From Thiofaba sp049322715 (GTDB lineage: Bacteria > Pseudomonadota > Gammaproteobacteria > Halothiobacillales > Halothiobacillaceae), in contig JBMOQP010000030.1 in NCBI GenBank assembly GCA_049322715.1, forward strand, positions 10,839 to 74,838: a stretch of DNA of 64,000 nt, in the 5' to 3' direction. The notes beneath the pieces were generated by a model. It did not search any database, was not told where the DNA came from, and saw only the letters and a list, made by a program, of their open reading frames with translations. How positions within the stretch are numbered: the stretch's first letter is position 1; the number at the start of each line of letters is the position of its first letter. A program made the position numbers and the translations under genes. Positions 58,802-64,000 of the stretch are shown here, piece by piece.

Positions 58802-59668
58802 TCAGGCGGCGAGCTTCATCGGCCGCACCACCGGGGGGCGGAGCGGGTTGTAGTCGGCCGGCAGCTCGCCCATGGCGATGAGCTTGGAGCGGCTGACGAG
58901 GAAGTCGACCAGGTGGTTGCGCAGGGCGTAGAAATGCGGGTCGTGGTGCATCTCCTGGCGCACGCGCGGCCTGGGCAGCGGGTTTTCCACGATCTCGGCG
59001 ATCTTCGCGTACGGCCCGTTCGACATCAGCACGATCTTGTCGGCCAGCAGGATGGCCTCGTCCACGTCGTGGGTGATCATGAACACCGTCTGGTGGGTGG
59101 CCGCGCAGATCTTCACCAGCTCGTCCTGGATCACGCCGCGGGTCAGGGCGTCCAGCGCGCCGAACGGCTCGTCCATCAGCAGCATCTTCGGCTCGATGGC
59201 GAAGGCGCGGGCGATGCCGACGCGCTGCTTCATGCCGCCGGAGAGCTGGTTCGGCTTCTTGTCCACCGCATGCCCGAGCCCCACCAGCTCGATGTACTTC
59301 AGGCAGTGCTCGCGCACCTTGTCCTTCGGCCACTCGGGCCAGCGCGCCTTGACCGCGAAGGCGACGTTCTCGATCACGCTTAGCCAGGGCATCAGGGCGT
59401 GGCTCTGGAACACCACGCCGCGGTCCAGGCTCGGGCCCTTCACCTCACGCCCGTCCATGAACACGTTGCCTTCGGTGGCCTCGTCCAGGCCGGCGAGGAC
59501 GTTGAGGATGGTCGACTTGCCGCAGCCGGAGTGGCCGATGATGCAGACGAACTCGCCCTTGTCGAAGCCGAAGTGGATGTTCTCGAACACGGTGACGTCG
59601 TCCCCGCCGCCACTGGGCGCCGGGAACACCTTCTTCAGGCCTTCGACCTTGAGGAATGGCTGGGTCAT
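58802..59668 (-). CDS. nrtD: nitrate ABC transporter ATP-binding protein
   Basis: The 288-residue ATPase has IIGHSGCGKSTILNVLAGL (Walker A), NQLSGGMKQRVGIARAFAIE (signature), LLMDEPFGALDA (Walker B) and a C-terminal extension ending RPPVVRPMKLAA. It is of the NrtD/CmpD nitrate-bicarbonate group; no substrate-binding fusion as in NrtC is present. CAGGAG precedes the ATG; five bases after nrtB. Confidence 0.88.
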   Translation of the reverse strand: MTQPFLKVEGLKKVFPAPSGGGDDVTVFENIHFGFDKGEFVCIIGHSGCGKSTILNVLAGLDEATEGNVFMDGREVKGPSLDRGVVFQSHALMPWLSVIENVAFAVKARWPEWPKDKVREHCLKYIELVGLGHAVDKKPNQLSGGMKQRVGIARAFAIEPKMLLMDEPFGALDALTRGVIQDELVKICAATHQTVFMITHDVDEAILLADKIVLMSNGPYAKIAEIVENPLPRPRVRQEMHHDPHFYALRNHLVDFLVSRSKLIAMGELPADYNPLRPPVVRPMKLAA

Positions 59669-59673
59669 GGGAA

Positions 59674-60519
59674 TCACTCCTGGTAGGTCACAAGTTTGGT
59701 CAGCACGCCGAACACCATGTCGAGCAGCATGCCCACCGCGCCGATCATGACGATGGCGAAGATCACGTTGGACAGGTTGAGGTTGTTCCACTCGTTCCAC
59801 ACGAAGTAGCCGATGCCTGTGCCGCCGACGAGCATCTCGGCGGCCACGATCACGAGCCAGGCGATGCCCATGGAGATGCGCATGCCGGTGAGGATGGTGG
59901 GGGCGGCGGCGGGCAGGATCACGCTGATGGCGGTCTTGAACGGGTTCACCTCCAGGGTGCGGGCCACGTTCAGCCAGTCCTTCTTCACCGAGGCCACGCC
60001 GTGCGCGGTGTTGATCATCATCGGCCAGATCGAGCAGATGAAGATCACGAAGATCGAGGACAGCGAGGCGTCCTTGATCGTGTACAGCGCGAGCGGCATC
60101 CAGGCCAGCGGCGAGATCGGCTTGAGCAGCTGGATGTACGGGTTGAGCGCCTTGTACATCAGCGGCGACATGCCGATCACGAAGCCGAGCGGGATGGCGA
60201 CGATGGCGGCGAGCAGGAAGCCGGCCAGCACCCGGGACAGCGACCAGGCGAGCTGGATGCCGATGCCCTTGTCGTTCGGGCCGTTGTCGTAGAACGGGTT
60301 GGCGAGCTGGCTGGCGATGGTCTCCCCGACCGTGCCCGGGGAGGGCAGGCCGGAGGCCTGCGTCGCAGCCCCGCCCATCAGGGCCGCGTACTCCGGATCG
60401 GCGTAGGTGGCGGCGGCTCCTCCGGTCGCCGGGAGGGTTCCCACGTGCCAAGTGCCGAGAAAGGCGAGCAGCAGGACGAAGGAGACGAGCGTTGCGCGGA
60501 AGCTGAGCGAGCGTGCCAT
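59674..60519 (-). CDS. nrtB: nitrate ABC transporter permease
   Basis: The 281-residue permease has an N-terminal helix (LVSFVLLLAFLGTW), then segments such as LAGFLLAAIVAIPLGFVIGM and VIFAIVMIGAVGMLLDMVFG, with the binding-protein-dependent loop ISMGIAWLVIVAAEMLVGGTGIG. Family: NrtB/SsuC/TauC. GGAGG precedes the ATG; it follows nrtA by one base. Confidence 0.9.
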   Translation of the reverse strand: MARSLSFRATLVSFVLLLAFLGTWHVGTLPATGGAAATYADPEYAALMGGAATQASGLPSPGTVGETIASQLANPFYDNGPNDKGIGIQLAWSLSRVLAGFLLAAIVAIPLGFVIGMSPLMYKALNPYIQLLKPISPLAWMPLALYTIKDASLSSIFVIFICSIWPMMINTAHGVASVKKDWLNVARTLEVNPFKTAISVILPAAAPTILTGMRISMGIAWLVIVAAEMLVGGTGIGYFVWNEWNNLNLSNVIFAIVMIGAVGMLLDMVFGVLTKLVTYQE

Positions 60520-60520
60520 G

Positions 60521-61894
60521 TCAGCTCCTCCGGATGGCGAAGGAATCGACGTATTCCTTCGGCTTGGCCGGGTCGAACACCTTGCCCATGATGGTGTGCT
60601 GGGTGGAGTTCGTCTCCGGCGCGTCGAGACCCATCTCCTTGAGGCGCTTGCGCGCGTCGGTGGCCAGGAAGATCTGCTGGGCGATCTGCTGGTAGTCCAC
60701 GTCCTGCTTGATGTAGCCCCAGCGCTTGAGCTGGGTGAGGATCCACACGCCCATCGACTCCCACGGGAACGGGTCGAAGTCCGCGCGGCCCGGCACGTTC
60801 TGCACATGGCCGAGGCCGTCGGCGAACTTGCCGGTCATCACCTGCTGCAGCACGGGGATCGGCTGGTTCAGGTAGTTGGCCGGGGCGATGGCCTCGATGA
60901 TGGCCGGGCGGTTCTCCGGCTTGTGCGCGTAGACCGTCGCGTTGGCGATGGCGCGGAACAGCGCGGAGAAGGTGTTGGGCGCCTCCTTGACGAACTTCTC
61001 GGTCACGCCGAAGGCGCAGCAGGGGTGGCCCTCCCACAGGTCCTTCGACAGCACCTGGATGAAGCCCACGCCCTCGAACACCGCGCGCTGGTTGAACGGC
61101 TCGGGGCCGAGGAAGCCGTCGATGTTGCCGGCGCGCAGGTTGGCCACCATCTCCGGCGGCGCGATCACGGACAGCTGCACGTCCTTGTCCGGATCGATGC
61201 CGTGCTCCGCCAGGTAGTAGCGCAGCAGCAGGTTGTGCATGGAGTACTCGAACGGGATGCCGAACTTCATGCCCTTCCAGTTCTTCGGATCACGATTGTC
61301 CTTGTGCTTGACGTGCATCGTGATCGCCTGGCCATTGATGTTCTGGATGGTGGCGACGAAGGTCGGGTTGGGCTGCGCGCCCAGGCCCATGCTGGCGGCG
61401 ATCGGCATCGGCGAGAGCATGTGCGAGGCGTCGTATTCGCCGTTCATCACCTTGTCGCGCACCAGCGCCCAGCCGGCGGTCTTGATCACGTCGACGTTCA
61501 GGCCCTCGCGCTCGTAGAAGCCCATCGGCTTGGCCATGATGATCGGCGTGGCGCAGGTGATGGGCACGAAGCCGACCTTCAGGTTCTTCTTCTCCAGCGG
61601 ACCGCCCTCGGCGGCCAGGGCCTGCGCGGCGCCCATCGGGAACAGGCTGGAGAGCGCGGCCAGCGCGGTGCCGGCGCCGACGGCCTTGAGGAAGGCGCGA
61701 CGGGTCTCGTCATGGGGGAACAGGGCGCGCACCACGGCGGATTCGATCACCCGGTTGAGGGCGGCTTCTTCCTCCCGGGGCTCGTTCAGGCGCGCCTGCT
61801 CGGCGTCGTGCTCGGCCTGGCTGTGATGCTTGCCGCAGGAGCAACCGCCCTTGAGGCGGATGTTGAAGTCGAACGGGTTCTTGAAGGCGGACAT
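60521..61894 (-). CDS. nrtA: nitrate ABC transporter substrate-binding protein
   Basis: The 457-residue protein has a Tat-like motif (ETRRAFLKAVGAGTALAALS) preceded by about 60 residues with a cysteine pair (GGCSCGKHH), then the NrtA/CmpA domain (LKVGFVPITCATPIIMAKPMG, NGQAITMHVKHKDNRDPKNW, GFLGPEPFNQRAVFEGVGFI, DLWEGHPCCAFGVTE). Ligand nitrate rather than bicarbonate is favoured by the sigma-54 promoter and the NifA-like regulator next door, but not proven. First gene of nrtABD. Confidence 0.88.
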   Translation of the reverse strand: MSAFKNPFDFNIRLKGGCSCGKHHSQAEHDAEQARLNEPREEEAALNRVIESAVVRALFPHDETRRAFLKAVGAGTALAALSSLFPMGAAQALAAEGGPLEKKNLKVGFVPITCATPIIMAKPMGFYEREGLNVDVIKTAGWALVRDKVMNGEYDASHMLSPMPIAASMGLGAQPNPTFVATIQNINGQAITMHVKHKDNRDPKNWKGMKFGIPFEYSMHNLLLRYYLAEHGIDPDKDVQLSVIAPPEMVANLRAGNIDGFLGPEPFNQRAVFEGVGFIQVLSKDLWEGHPCCAFGVTEKFVKEAPNTFSALFRAIANATVYAHKPENRPAIIEAIAPANYLNQPIPVLQQVMTGKFADGLGHVQNVPGRADFDPFPWESMGVWILTQLKRWGYIKQDVDYQQIAQQIFLATDARKRLKEMGLDAPETNSTQHTIMGKVFDPAKPKEYVDSFAIRRS

Positions 61895-61937
61895 GGCAGT
61901 TCTCCCTGCGTGGAAAGGTGTTCGCAGGAAGGATCAA

Positions 61938-61953
61938 TGCAGCAGCCATGCCA
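61938..61953 (-). promoter_or_regulatory. sigma-54 (-24/-12) promoter of nrtABD
   Basis: TGGCATGGCTGCTGCA on the minus strand has GG and GC separated by exactly ten bases, the sigma-54 hallmark. Transcription would start near 61927, about 30 bases before the nrtA ATG. The divergent gene encodes a sigma-54 activator, which fits. Confidence 0.78.
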
Positions 61954-62097
61954 GTTCGGCGGGGGCGGTGCATTTGCATCGTCACGGGGCGCTAGAGGCG
62001 GGGTATGCCACCCATTGGGGCAGGCTGGGCACCGTGGGGGTGCGCGAGGGCGCCCCGGCAAGGTGCGCCGCGCCCGTTCGTGGGGTCCGAATGCGTT

Positions 62098-62118
62098 CGC
62101 CAATGGCGGACATTGGCG
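62098..62118. promoter_or_regulatory. candidate activator-binding palindrome
   Basis: CGCCAATG-GCGGA-CATTGGCG is a perfect 8-bp inverted repeat lying about 150 bp upstream of the sigma-54 promoter and 57 bp before the activator gene. Enhancer sites of sigma-54 activators lie at this distance. The TGTCCGCCA unit is also repeated directly on the minus strand. Confidence 0.55.
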
Positions 62119-62174
62119 GACAGTCGCCGGGCCCGTCTCTTGCTTGGTCAGGGAAAGAGACCCGGAGATAGCCC

Positions 62175-63839
<1,665 letters not shown>

Positions 63840-63877
63840 GGAGGTACGGACGGGGGAAGTCGAGAAGGCGGATTTAA

Positions 63878-64000
63878 CAGGCCGTTGAAAAACTCCGGCG
63901 CTTCCATGGCATGATCCCCCTGATCCATCCCTGATCCATCCCTGAGCGATGCGTGGCATCTCCGATCCCCAATCCGACCTGTTCAGCTACGTGAGCCTGG
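63878..64000 (+). mobile_element. left end of an insertion sequence, truncated by the window edge
   Basis: CAGGCCGTTGAAAAACTCC starts about 63878 and resembles terminal inverted repeats of IS5/IS1182-like elements. A transposase-like frame follows, and a GATCCATCCCT direct repeat lies between. The right end is outside the window. Confidence 0.65.
63949..64000 (+). CDS. transposase, N-terminal fragment at window edge
   Basis: ATG 63949 opens MRGISDPQSDLFSYVSL, a start I associate with IS5/IS1182-type transposases (MRG...LFSYVSLEDRVP). Only 17 residues are visible, so the family assignment is tentative. Confidence 0.6.
   Translation, partial: MRGISDPQSDLFSYVSL

Overview
The window is about 66% G+C, densely packed and almost entirely protein-coding. 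Two gene orders point to a gammaproteobacterium. One is the chain algH-ruvX-pyrR-pyrB-pyrC', next to tonB and gshB and just before the pilGHIJ-chpA chemosensory cluster, the arrangement known from Pseudomonas and relatives. The other is a MotC/MotD-type flagellar stator pair. A transketolase-GAPDH-PGK-pyruvate kinase-class II aldolase block of the kind found beside Calvin-cycle genes, together with a carbonic anhydrase, fits an autotroph, but RuBisCO is not in view. I cannot name the species.

Layout. 1-5.4 kb: partial SGNH hydrolase, HIT protein, motD, motC, then divergent tatD and tcdA, and an MscS channel. 5.6-9.7 kb: minus-strand pyrimidine operon whose last gene is a dihydroorotase that has lost its metal ligands. 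9.9-14.5 kb: gshA-gshB-apbE-tonB. 14.7-24.8 kb: twitching-motility chemosensory operon pilG-pilH-pilI-pilJ-chpA-chpC; chpA holds a 9-bp tandem repeat interrupted by a 100-N assembly gap. 25-28.6 kb: rsmE, bioA, nfeD, SPFH protein. 28.7-32.2 kb: metK, a SAH riboswitch, ahcY, metF. 32.2-34.4 kb: hairpin-rich DNA, a PhnD-like binding protein and a redoxin. 34.6-41.6 kb: tkt, gap, pgk, pyk, fba. 41.9-48.6 kb: a small unknown protein, an Npt-like transporter, two secreted serine hydrolases and an exported dikinase-like protein. 48.7-52.3 kb: bioD, carbonic anhydrase, purC, a cysteine-cluster protein and murI. 52.6-57.5 kb: zinc operon (outer-membrane protein, znuA, znuC, znuB, zur, a methyltransferase, DUF2789) under a candidate Zur site. 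57.7-58.7 kb: a Tat-exported metallo-beta-lactamase-fold protein. 58.8-63.8 kb: an nrtABD-type nitrate ABC transporter with a sigma-54 promoter, divergent from a GAF/AAA+/Fis activator. The right edge enters an insertion sequence.

The most unusual feature is a family of short palindromic elements. The typical form is 73 bp and is built from three consecutive hairpins. It occurs between genes and also in frame inside or at the ends of at least nine protein genes (motD, ruvX, tonB, apbE, gshA, chpA, chpC, the SPFH protein and murI), several of which carry more than one copy. The stems change while pairing is kept (covariation), the loops stay similar, and both strands can be read through. The closest analogy I know is the protein-coding palindromic elements of Rickettsia.
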